Below are positions 56,731-64,000 of a stretch of DNA of 64,000 nucleotides, piece after piece. Source of the stretch: Variovorax sp. DXTD-1 (GTDB taxonomy: Bacteria > Pseudomonadota > Gammaproteobacteria > Burkholderiales > Burkholderiaceae_C); contig NZ_RWKH01000002.1 of NCBI RefSeq assembly GCF_003984625.1, positions 62,001-126,000 on the forward strand, in the 5' to 3' direction. A program made the translations under genes and the position numbers. Positions within the stretch are counted from its first letter, which is position 1. Every line of letters begins with the position of its first letter. The notes below the pieces were generated by a model that worked only from the letters and a program-made list of their open reading frames with translations, was not told where the DNA came from and did no database searches.

Positions 56731-59034
56731 TTATTTCTTCGACGCAGCAACGCAGTCCGCGTAGTAGCGCTTCTTGCCGGTTTCGTCGATGCGCGCCACC
56801 AAGCCGTGGATGTCGGTCTCGAAGCCCGGGCACTGCAGGTTGAACTCGCGCGAGAACTTGAGGTAATCAACGATCTTCTTGTTGAACACTTCGCCGGGAA
56901 TGAGCAGCGGAATGCCCGGCGGGTACGGCGTGATCAGGCTGGTGGTGATGCGGCCTTCGAGCTCGTCGATTTCCACGCGCTCGGTCTTGCGGTGCGCAAT
57001 GTGGGCAAAGGCGTCGCTGGGCTTCATGGCCGGCGTCAGGTCGCTCAGGTACATCTCGGTCGTGAGGCGCGCCACGTCGTAGCGTGCGTACAGCTGGTGG
57101 ATGTGCTGGCACAGGTCGCGCAGGCCCAGGCGTTCGTAGCCCGGGTGCTGCTGGCAGAACTCGGGCAGGATGCGCCACATCGGCTGGTTGCGCGCGTAGT
57201 CGTCCTTGAACTGCTGCAGGGCAGTGAGCAGCGTGTTCCAGCGGCCCTTGGTGATGCCGATGGTGAACATGATGAAGAAACTGTAGAGCCCGGTCTTCTC
57301 CACGATCACGCCGTGCTCGGCGAGGAACTTGGTCACCACGCTCGCGGGAATGCCCGTCTCGGCAAAGTTGCCCTCGAGGTCGAGGCCCGGCGTCACGATG
57401 GTCGACTTGATCGGGTCGAGCATGTTGAAGCCGTCGGCCAGTTCGCCAAAGCCGTGCCAGTTGCGCGGCGACTTCTTGCTCTTGCTCGGCTTGCCGTTCT
57501 TCTCGCCCGTCATGATCCAGTCTTCGGCGCGGCCGATGCCTTCGTCGACGAGCTTTTCAGGGCCCCAGACCTTGAACCACCATTCGTCCTTGCCGAACTC
57601 CTCCTCCACCTTGCGCATGGCGCGGCGGAAGTCGAGCGCCTCGAGAATGCTCTCTTCCACCAGCGCCGTGCCGCCGGGCGGCTCCATCATGGCGGCGGCC
57701 ACGTCGCAGCTCGCGATGATCGCGTACTGCGGACTGGTCGACGAGTGCATGAGATAGGCCTCGTTGAACAGGTCGCGGTCGAGCGCGCGGTTCTGCGAGT
57801 CTTGCACCAGCACATGGCTGGCCTGGCTGATGCCCGCGAGCAGCTTGTGCGTCGATTGCGTGGCAAACACCAGCGATTCCTTCGGGCGCACGCGGCGCTT
57901 GCCCATGGCATGGTAGGCGCCATAAAACGGGTGGAAGGCCGCATGCGGCAGCCAAGCCTCGTCGAAGTGCAGCGTGTCGACATAGCCATCGAGCATGTTC
58001 TTGATGGTCTCGGTGTTGTAGATCACACCGTCGTAGGTCGACTGGGTGAGCGTCATCACTCGCGGCTTGACCTTGTTCGGGTCCACGTCGGCCAGCAGCG
58101 GATTGGCCTTGATCTTGGCCTTGATGGCGCTCTGCTCGAACTCGCTCTTCGGAATCGGGCCGATGATGCCGAAATGGTTGCGCGTGGGCTTCATGAACAC
58201 CGGAATCGCGCCGGTCATGATGATCGCGTGCAGGATCGACTTGTGGCAGTTGCGGTCGACCACCACCACGTCGTCGGGCGCCACCGTGTGGTGCCACACC
58301 ATCTTGTTGCTGGTGCTGGTGCCGTTGGTCACGAAGAAGCAATGGTCGGCATTGAAGATGCGCGCCGCATTGCGCTCGCTGGCCGCCACCGGGCCGGTGT
58401 GGTCGAGCAGCTGGCCGAGTTCTTCCACCGCGTTGCAGACGTCGGCGCGCAGCATGTTCTCGCCGAAGAACTGGTGGAACATCTGGCCCACCGGGCTCTT
58501 CAGGAACGCCACGCCGCCCGAGTGGCCCGGGCAGTGCCAGGAATACGAGCCGTCTTCGGCGTAGTCGATCAGCGCCTTGAAGAACGGCGGCTGCACGCCT
58601 TCGAGATAGCTCTTGGCCTCGCGGATGATGTGGCGCGCCACGAACTCCGGCGTGTCCTCGAACATGTGGATGAAGCCGTGCAGCTCGCGCAAGATGTCGT
58701 TCGGAATATGGCGCGAAGTCTTGGTTTCGCCGTAAATGTAGATCGGCACATCGGCGTTCTTGCGCCGCACCTCGCCAATGAAGTTCCGCAGGCTGAGCAC
58801 GGCCGGGTCCAGGTCTGGACCCACGGTGAATTCCTCGTCGTCGATCGACAGGATGAACGCGCTGGCACGGCTTTGCTGCTGGGCGAACTGGCTCAGGTCA
58901 CCATAGCTCGTGACGCCCAGCACCTCGAAGCCCTCGCTTTCGAAGGCCTGCGCAAGCGCGCGAATACCGAGGCCCGAGGTGTTTTCGGAGCGGAAGTCCT
59001 CGTCGATGATGACGATGGGGAAGCGAAATTTCAT
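56731..59034 (-). CDS. Basic amino-acid (Arg/Lys/Orn) decarboxylase
   Basis: A 767-residue PLP fold-type I decarboxylase. The N-terminal wing domain (MKFRFPIVIIDEDFRSENTS) is followed by the core: FFVTNGTSTSNKMVWHH binds PLP phosphate, LHFDEAWLPHAAFHPFY supplies the aspartate and ATQSTHKLLAGISQASHVL holds the Schiff-base lysine. The C-terminal part includes PYPPGIPLLIPGE. Substrate among arginine, lysine and ornithine cannot be fixed from sequence. Convergent with the ligase gene. Confidence 0.88.
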   Translation of the reverse strand: MKFRFPIVIIDEDFRSENTSGLGIRALAQAFESEGFEVLGVTSYGDLSQFAQQQSRASAFILSIDDEEFTVGPDLDPAVLSLRNFIGEVRRKNADVPIYIYGETKTSRHIPNDILRELHGFIHMFEDTPEFVARHIIREAKSYLEGVQPPFFKALIDYAEDGSYSWHCPGHSGGVAFLKSPVGQMFHQFFGENMLRADVCNAVEELGQLLDHTGPVAASERNAARIFNADHCFFVTNGTSTSNKMVWHHTVAPDDVVVVDRNCHKSILHAIIMTGAIPVFMKPTRNHFGIIGPIPKSEFEQSAIKAKIKANPLLADVDPNKVKPRVMTLTQSTYDGVIYNTETIKNMLDGYVDTLHFDEAWLPHAAFHPFYGAYHAMGKRRVRPKESLVFATQSTHKLLAGISQASHVLVQDSQNRALDRDLFNEAYLMHSSTSPQYAIIASCDVAAAMMEPPGGTALVEESILEALDFRRAMRKVEEEFGKDEWWFKVWGPEKLVDEGIGRAEDWIMTGEKNGKPSKSKKSPRNWHGFGELADGFNMLDPIKSTIVTPGLDLEGNFAETGIPASVVTKFLAEHGVIVEKTGLYSFFIMFTIGITKGRWNTLLTALQQFKDDYARNQPMWRILPEFCQQHPGYERLGLRDLCQHIHQLYARYDVARLTTEMYLSDLTPAMKPSDAFAHIAHRKTERVEIDELEGRITTSLITPYPPGIPLLIPGEVFNKKIVDYLKFSREFNLQCPGFETDIHGLVARIDETGKKRYYADCVAASKK

Positions 59035-59142
59035 GAGCAGGGCTCCGGACAGGCAATGAGGCGCGAAGTGTACGGAATTCGGATGAAGGATTGCGTGAGC
59101 TTTTGACTCAGAATGTCGAGCGTCCATCAAAGAGGAGAAGAC

Positions 59143-59568
59143 ATGGAGAATTCCACCATCTGGTGGCTTGTGGCAGGAGGGGCGATCGTGCTCGAGTTGC
59201 TGTCCGGCACCGTTTACCTGTTGCTGCTGGCCACCGGCTTCGCAGCCGCGGCCGTTGCGGCGCACATGGGGGCGAACACCGTCATGCAGCTCATCGTGGC
59301 TGCGGTGGTCGGCGTAGGTGCCGTGCTGGTCTGGTATGCCGTACAGCGCAGGCGCCCCGCCGCGCCGCCAACGCAGGAGAACCGCGACATCAACCTGGAC
59401 ATCGGCGAAACGATCCAGATCGAGGCGTGGAATCCGGACGGCACGGCAAGTGTGCGCTATCGTGGCGCCCAGTGGACCGTCGTTCAGCGCGCCGGTCGCT
59501 CTCCATCCACCGGTGAGCACCGGGTCGTCGAGGTCATCGGCAGTCGCCTCGTGGTCGAGAAGACTTAG
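59143..59568 (+). CDS. NfeD-like membrane protein
   Basis: A 141-residue protein with two or three membrane helices (WWLVAGGAIVLELLSGTVYL and LIVAAVVGVGAVLVWYAVQR) and a C-terminal OB-like domain (ETIQIEAWNPDGTASVRYRG and RVVEVIGSRLVVEK). NfeD proteins accompany stomatin/SPFH genes, as here (22 bp before the next gene). The ribosome site AGAGGAGAAG fixes the start at 59143. Confidence 0.88.
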   Translation: MENSTIWWLVAGGAIVLELLSGTVYLLLLATGFAAAAVAAHMGANTVMQLIVAAVVGVGAVLVWYAVQRRRPAAPPTQENRDINLDIGETIQIEAWNPDGTASVRYRGAQWTVVQRAGRSPSTGEHRVVEVIGSRLVVEKT

Positions 59569-59590
59569 TCAGAATTAAGAGGAAAACATC

Positions 59591-60520
59591 ATGGAATTTT
59601 CGGTTCCCATCATCATCCTGGTCATTGCGATCATCTTCATCAGCCAGTCGGTCAAGTTCGTGCCGCAGCAGAACGCATGGGTCCGCGAGCGCCTGGGCAA
59701 GTACCACGGCACCATGACGCCGGGCCCCAACTTCCTGATCCCGTTCATCGACCGGGTCGCCTACAAGCACAGCCTGAAGGAAATTCCGCTCGACGTGCCC
59801 AGCCAGATCTGCATCACGCGGGACAACACCCAGCTGCAGGTCGACGGCATCCTGTACTTCCAGGTGACCGACCCGATGCGGGCGAGCTACGGCTCGTCCA
59901 ACTACATCGTGGCCGTGACGCAGCTGGCGCAAACGTCGCTGCGCAGCGTGATCGGCAAGCTCGAACTCGACAAGACCTTCGAGGAGCGCGACGTCATCAA
60001 TGCGCAAGTGGTTGCCGCCATCGACGAGGCTGCGCTCAACTGGGGCGTGAAAGTGCTGCGCTACGAAATCAAGGACCTGACGCCGCCCAAGGAAATTCTG
60101 CTCGCCATGCAGGCGCAGATCACCGCCGAACGCGGCAAGCGCGCCCTCATCGCCGCCTCCGAAGGCCGTCGGCAGGAGCAGATCAACATCGCCACCGGCG
60201 AACGCGAGGCTTTCATTGCCCGCTCAGAGGGTGAAAAGCAGGCCCAGATCAACAACGCCCAGGGCGAGGCGGCCGCGATCACGGCGGTGGCCACCGCCAC
60301 GGCCGACGCCATCGAGCGCGTGGCTGCGGCCATTCGCCAACCGGGTGGCGAACAGGCCGTGCAGCTCAAGGTGGCCGAGCGCGCCGTCGATGCCTACGGC
60401 AAGGTGGCGGCCGATTCCAAGACCACGCTGATCGTGCCGAGCAACATGAGCGAAACGGCGGCACTCATCGCCTCGGCCATGCGCATGGTCCAGGCTGGCA
60501 AACCGCAAAATCCGGCCTGA
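59591..60520 (+). CDS. qmcA: SPFH/stomatin-like protein (QmcA type)
   Basis: A 309-residue protein with an N-terminal anchor (FSVPIIILVIAIIFISQSV), the SPFH domain (VPQQNAWVRERLGKYHGTM, IPLDVPSQICITRDNTQLQV, YEIKDLTPPKEI) and a long C-terminal helical region (about 180-260, rich in E, R, A). Such proteins oligomerise at the membrane and modulate proteases such as FtsH. Paired with NfeD in one operon; the tRNA-Ser gene lies 24 bp after it. Confidence 0.88.
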   Translation: MEFSVPIIILVIAIIFISQSVKFVPQQNAWVRERLGKYHGTMTPGPNFLIPFIDRVAYKHSLKEIPLDVPSQICITRDNTQLQVDGILYFQVTDPMRASYGSSNYIVAVTQLAQTSLRSVIGKLELDKTFEERDVINAQVVAAIDEAALNWGVKVLRYEIKDLTPPKEILLAMQAQITAERGKRALIAASEGRRQEQINIATGEREAFIARSEGEKQAQINNAQGEAAAITAVATATADAIERVAAAIRQPGGEQAVQLKVAERAVDAYGKVAADSKTTLIVPSNMSETAALIASAMRMVQAGKPQNPA

Positions 60521-60544
60521 GCGACTGCTACAATCGAAGGCTCA

Positions 60545-60635
60545 GGAGCGGTGGATGAGCGGTTTAAGTCGCACGCCTGGAAAGCGTGTGAGGGTTAATA
60601 GCCCTCCGCGGGTTCGAATCCCGCCTGCTCCGCCA
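60545..60635 (+). tRNA. tRNA-Ser (GGA), CCA encoded
   Basis: A 91-nt class II tRNA. The acceptor stem pairs GGAGCGG with CTGCTCC (one G-T), discriminator G and encoded CCA. The anticodon stem CACGC/GCGTG encloses CTGGAAA, so the anticodon is GGA (serine, UCC/UCU). The long variable arm GAGGG...CCCTC and T-loop GGTTCGAATCC are intact. It is followed by a strong terminator. Confidence 0.95.
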
Positions 60636-60642
60636 AACTATG

Positions 60643-60675
60643 GCCCCAGTAGCTGCCCTGCTACTGGGGCTTTTT
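60643..60675 (+). terminator. Intrinsic terminator after tRNA-Ser
   Basis: Perfect 11-bp stem GCCCCAGTAGC / GCTACTGGGGC, loop TGCCCT, then five T. It starts 7 bp after the CCA end and should end the nfeD-qmcA-tRNA transcript. Confidence 0.9.
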
Positions 60676-61103
60676 GTTGCATGGCCGCCCATAGGGGGCT
60701 TGGCGGGGCCGCATGCAATGGTTTTGCCCATGTTTTGCTTTGGCAAAGTCGACGAGCGCCCAGTGTGGCCCAAGGGCGTGCAACCGGCCGCAACCGGGCA
60801 GGCTAGGTTGGGCGCGTGCTGCACACCGCACACGCCATTAAGGCCGTGCAGGGCTCCTACGGGGCGGTTTGCCAACAGCTTCCGCCCCCTGGCTGGCTCG
60901 GTGAGGCAGCTGCCGGCTTGGCTGGTACACCCCTGCCCCTACCGCCCGCCCCACCTCACGCCGCTGCTTTGCCGCACGCCTCAACGCTGACTTGCGGTCT
61001 ACGAGGTAGAGAGCGGTCGAAGCATTGGGGACCCAACAAGCTGGCGGCCAAACAACAGGATTGAGATAGATGAAGCGGGCGCGAATTTCGGCTTCGCGTG
61101 TCT
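60676..61103. other. Intergenic region downstream of tRNA-Ser
   Basis: About 430 bp between the tRNA terminator and the stop of the NYN gene. I see no credible ORF: the frames here show the typical arginine/proline composition of non-coding high-GC DNA. No tRNA 3'-end repeat was found, although such a copy might be expected if an island had inserted at this tRNA. Confidence 0.5.
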
Positions 61104-61904
61104 TCAGTTCGGGAGCGGGGTCGAGGCGTCCAAACCTGCCGGCACGGGAGCGGCCAAGCTCACGGACCACAGGCCTTCCGCCTCCTGCCGTGACACCAGC
61201 AGGTCGTAGGTCCGGACCATGTCGAGCAAGCCGGAGTGACCGTAGGATTTCGGCGAAAAGGCCGGGTCCGTACGCTTCAGGTACTGGCCGAGCGCCCCCA
61301 GATCAACCTTGCCCTCAGAGGTGTCGCTGGCGAGCAGGCTCACGGCATCGATGAGGAACCGAGGCCTGCGCTTGACCGCTGGCTTGGCGGCTGCTTCCGG
61401 CTTCGCGATCTCGGGCTTCACGGCGGCCCTTTCGGGCGTGTCCACTGCTAGTTCCGGTGCCTCGGGCCTGACCCACTCGAAAAATTGGTCGCTGGCATTG
61501 CGTAGCGCGTCCGGCGTCTTGGCCTCGCCGACGATGCAGACCGTCGCCCCGCGCTCTCGCAGCTTGCGGCACAGATAGGCAAAATCGGAATCACTGGTGA
61601 CCAGGCAGAAGGTATCGGCCCGGTGATCGAACATGGCTTCCATCGCATCCAGGGCCAGCGCGATGTCTGCGGTGTTCTTGCCCGGAGCGTACTGATACTG
61701 TAGGCACGGGGTGAACGCCAGGCGGACCAGCGCCTCCTGCCATTTATTGGCCAGAGTGGCGTGATTCCCATATCCGCGACGCAAGACGACACGTCCAAAC
61801 TGAGCAATCACGCGCAGCGCGTATTCCAGGATTTCCGGCGTAACGTTGTCGCAGTCCACGAGGACCGCCACCCGAGTTTCACCGCTCATGGTCGAAGGAT
61901 TCAT
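61104..61904 (-). CDS. NYN-domain and OST-HTH/LOTUS-domain protein
   Basis: A 266-residue protein. The NYN (PIN-like) nuclease domain covers about residues 10-150 with acidic residues D17/D19 (VLVDCDN), D in KNTADIALALDAME and a TSDSDFAYLCR pair. The C-terminal region (about 190-250) is an OST-HTH/LOTUS RNA-binding-like domain (LIDAVSLLASDTSEGKVDLG and FSPKSYGHSGLLDMVRTYD), joined by an alanine/proline linker. Similar NYN-LOTUS proteins are widespread but poorly characterised; RNA cleavage is expected. The start may be 61904, 61889 or TTG 61916. Confidence 0.8.
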   Translation of the reverse strand: MNPSTMSGETRVAVLVDCDNVTPEILEYALRVIAQFGRVVLRRGYGNHATLANKWQEALVRLAFTPCLQYQYAPGKNTADIALALDAMEAMFDHRADTFCLVTSDSDFAYLCRKLRERGATVCIVGEAKTPDALRNASDQFFEWVRPEAPELAVDTPERAAVKPEIAKPEAAAKPAVKRRPRFLIDAVSLLASDTSEGKVDLGALGQYLKRTDPAFSPKSYGHSGLLDMVRTYDLLVSRQEAEGLWSVSLAAPVPAGLDASTPLPN

Positions 61905-62089
61905 TCGAAGACTCAATGTTCAGCGCCCAAGGGCGTCGGATGCCTCGAAAACACCTCTGGTACTTGGCGGCCGCATTAAGGCCCGCTGCTGACGCTCGCA
62001 CACGGCCGGCGCACCAGCATGGGGGCCTTGCATTCCTATGCCGACGCACAAGCGGATCCGCCGATTTCTATTTTCCAGAGCCGGAGCCC

Positions 62090-62758
62090 TTAGCGATATG
62101 TGCTGAGCAGTGCCTTTAGCCGCTCTCGCGCCGGCGGCTTCAAACGTTCCGACCCCGCAAGTTCGCTGGCTTTGGCGAGAATGCTGGTCCTCGCCTCGGC
62201 TTGTGACGTCTTGTAGAACTGCAGGAGCTGCTGTGCGTTGTCAGAAACGGCCTTGGGAATCGGTTTCGCCCCGCTCCGGTAGACCATCTTCTCGGGTCCA
62301 GGCAGGACGTTGGAAAGCTTGGGCTGAAGCACGGTCAGCATCGCAAGCTGGATGCCAATCGTCTCGACGTACTCTTCTTGGTACCACTTGCCTTGGCTTT
62401 TCTCAAACGCTGTTTCATATCGCTGGAGCATCGGCGGCAGCGCGTTGAGAATTTCGTTCGTGGTCTTCTCGTTGCCGACCCCGCCGTGAGCAAGTCCGTA
62501 AAACACCATTGCCGCGTTGTCGGCATTGAGCACGGTGTCGACGCTTCGGCCACCTTCGTCATGCAGCCACAAAGGTTCATCGGGGTAGGCGATTTGCCGC
62601 TTTTCAGCTGCGCGCAGCGCGAACACGTACTGAGTCAAAAGGCTTGAACTTTGAATCACCGGATAAGGCAAGACAGGCAGCGCCGCGCGCCCGCATGCAG
62701 TCGTCGCAACGATGGCGCTGAGCGCAAGCACAAGGCGGAGTCGAGGGAACAGCTTCAT
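62090..62758 (-). CDS. Hypothetical, lipoprotein-like
   Basis: A 222-residue protein starting MKLFPRLRLVLALSAIVATTACGRA, a signal sequence with a cysteine at residue 22 that is an imperfect lipobox. The mature part is mostly helical with charged ends (LTQYVFALRAAEKRQIAYPD, DTVLNADNAAMVFYGLAHGG, RTSILAKASELAGSERLKPP). No family is recognised. It is not obviously linked to neighbours. Confidence 0.6.
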   Translation of the reverse strand: MKLFPRLRLVLALSAIVATTACGRAALPVLPYPVIQSSSLLTQYVFALRAAEKRQIAYPDEPLWLHDEGGRSVDTVLNADNAAMVFYGLAHGGVGNEKTTNEILNALPPMLQRYETAFEKSQGKWYQEEYVETIGIQLAMLTVLQPKLSNVLPGPEKMVYRSGAKPIPKAVSDNAQQLLQFYKTSQAEARTSILAKASELAGSERLKPPARERLKALLSTYR

Positions 62759-63013
62759 GTGACCAGTGTAAGCCTTGGTAACCAAAAGAGCATCCCCTGT
62801 TCTGGGGAGATGGACTGGTGAAACTACTTCCCCCTTCGCAGGGTTTGCATGCCCCCCCATAAACATGGGACCTCGATAGTTCTAGCGGCGCCCAAAGCAC
62901 TCGTTTTTCATATTGGGACATACCCGCAATTTCTAGCGTGACTCCCTCACGTCGTCGAAACACTACCTCACACTTCCTGCGCAGTCGCCTTGGCTGCATC
63001 TGGAGGAAATGAC

Positions 63014-63178
63014 ATGGCCGGAGTTGGAACCACAGCGAGAACGGGCGAGAAATGCCCAGAGAGCGGTGTTTGGCAATCACAGGATTCGCCATCTACCACC
63101 GCCCCTATCGCCAGGGGAAATGTGATGCCGCCGCATAACGGCAAGGCAGTTACTTGGAAGCTCACGCAGTTGGCGTGA
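63014..63178 (+). CDS. Small ORF with C-P-E-S-G motif (54 aa)
   Basis: A 54-residue ORF with an excellent ribosome site (GGAGGAAATGAC before ATG). It reads GEKCPESGVWQSQDS and then IARGNVMPPHNGKAVTWKL. A CPxSGxW...A.G..MPP pattern is familiar from the C-terminal part of larger secretion-associated proteins, so this may be a small independent version. No function assigned. Confidence 0.5.
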   Translation: MAGVGTTARTGEKCPESGVWQSQDSPSTTAPIARGNVMPPHNGKAVTWKLTQLA

Positions 63179-63413
63179 TACCCCAAGGAGCCGCACGACT
63201 GGGGTCGTCGGCTCTGCATAGCCTAAGACGGAAGCGCCATGAACAATGTCGTGACAAAACATTGAGGGCCAGCGTCACATAGCGTGCCAAACAGTGAGTG
63301 CCCCAGCGAGCAGCACAGCGCTCACCCGCGCCTACCGAAAACGCCTACTGTGGGCTCTTCATTTCGGATTGGGCGTGTTTCGAGCCCATTCGCGACAACC
63401 CAGGAGCGGCGCC

Positions 63414-64000
63414 TCACGCCGCCGTCCTACTATCCCGTACAGTCTCCTCCGCACGATGCATCTGCGCGAAATGGCCTGTTTGCTCGAGTTGCTTTCGACG
63501 CTCCGCGATGGCCAGTTCCCTTGCCAGCTGCCCACCGTGCTCTTTGACCAGAAATTCCTTGTAGATGGTTTCGCCATTGCTGCGAGTTCTGGCGATCCAG
63601 GCACGCGGCTGGCCATCGCTGTCAGACCGGCAAAAAACGCCAGGCATGCCCGTTTTGTTGTTGCGCCGGACCACCTCAGCCTTCGTTATCCTTTTGGTCA
63701 ACCAAAGCTCGGGCGGTACCGGCGGTGCAGTCGGGTCAACGTTGTCTGCGGGGTGTCTCGATGCGCGTCCCTTGACAAGGTCGAGATGTTTCTGGCGCTC
63801 GGCAATGGCAAGCAGCTTGGCTTGCTTGCCGTAGCGACCGACCGAGAATGACTTGAGCAATGTCTGGGAGCCGATGCGTGTCTGCGCCATCCAGAGTTGC
63901 GGCTTGCCATCCGGCCCCAGTCGACATCGAACGCCAGCGACGCCGGATTTGTTGGTGCTGATGATCCGCTCGGACCTCTCGCGCTTCAGGGCTGGGGGAT
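63414..64000 (-). CDS. Protein with two AP2/ERF-like repeats (5' end beyond window)
   Basis: An open frame runs from the window edge to a stop at 63414 (195 codons visible). Two similar units are present: STNKSGVAGVRCRLGPDGKP with SFSVGRYGKQAKLLAIAERQ, and NNKTGMPGVFCRSDSDGQPR with EFLVKEHGGQLARELAIAER. The SGV-x-GV opening, W-x-A strand and final helix ending AIAER resemble the bacterial AP2 fold, a small DNA-binding domain otherwise seen in mobile-element HNH proteins and plant regulators. No nuclease motif is in the visible part. The rest lies outside the window. Confidence 0.6.
   Translation of the reverse strand, partial: PPALKRERSERIISTNKSGVAGVRCRLGPDGKPQLWMAQTRIGSQTLLKSFSVGRYGKQAKLLAIAERQKHLDLVKGRASRHPADNVDPTAPPVPPELWLTKRITKAEVVRRNNKTGMPGVFCRSDSDGQPRAWIARTRSNGETIYKEFLVKEHGGQLARELAIAERRKQLEQTGHFAQMHRAEETVRDSRTAA

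Noticed and set aside
60564-60875. Minus-strand ORF containing a RRDSNPRRA stretch
   Set aside because: It is the antisense of tRNA-Ser(GGA), a classic false ORF; the tRNA and its terminator explain the sequence.
63294-63851. 185-codon plus-strand ORF overlapping the AP2-repeat gene
   Set aside because: It is a shadow of the minus-strand frame; its translation has no domain pattern, while the minus frame has two clear repeats.

Overview
The window is a GC-rich, gene-dense bacterial chromosome segment that looks like a betaproteobacterium of the family Comamonadaceae, most likely Variovorax or a close relative. This is an inference from gene content and order: a NagAa-G-H-Ab type oxygenase operon beside a NahR/NagR regulator, a rimP-nusA-infB-lepB-rbfA-truB-typA string, and guaB and guaA next to ratA/rnfH/smpB. 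No 16S gene is present, so genus level is not proven.

Layout. 1-4.7 kb: a PaiB-like protein (cut by the window edge), an ankyrin remnant, a GlcG/HbpS protein, a FixJ-type two-component pair, a DUF72 protein and a RidA protein. 4.8-9.0 kb: a probable salicylate 5-hydroxylase operon (reductase, alpha, beta, ferredoxin) divergent from its LysR regulator, with a recognisable NahR-type box between them. 9.0-17.8 kb: ThpR, Tag (with a clear sigma70 promoter), a DUF2946 protein, a TonB-dependent receptor coupled to an ABC transporter with two DUF3526-type permeases, an exported intradiol dioxygenase and a small ORF.

17.85-31.45 kb looks like an accessory insertion next to the 3' end of guaA. It holds GlsB, a DUF2383 protein, a tightly overlapping four-gene cluster (acyl-CoA dehydrogenase-like, PIG-L deacetylase, NodS-like methyltransferase, GT2 glycosyltransferase), cardiolipin synthase, an unusual AI-2E/GAF fusion, catalase HPII and two decayed gene fragments. 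An imperfect 23-bp copy of the guaA terminal codons lies at its far end, beside a bidirectional terminator that would fit guaA if the insertion were removed. The four-gene cluster is my best candidate for an undescribed pathway: it combines deacetylation, N-methylation, glycosyl transfer and acyl chemistry, which is loosely the logic of Nod-factor assembly.

31.45-60.6 kb is mostly core genome. It has guaA and guaB separated by a toxin-antitoxin pair with its own inverted-repeat operators, then ratA/rnfH/smpB and the translation operon (rimP to typA) with a signal peptidase embedded in it. Next come the Yej peptide ABC importer, fabI, an exported ATP-dependent DNA ligase, a large basic amino-acid decarboxylase, an NfeD/stomatin pair and tRNA-Ser(GGA).

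Downstream of the tRNA (60.7-64 kb) the content is accessory again: a NYN-LOTUS protein, a lipoprotein-like hypothetical, a 54-residue ORF and a protein with two AP2-like repeats that runs off the window.
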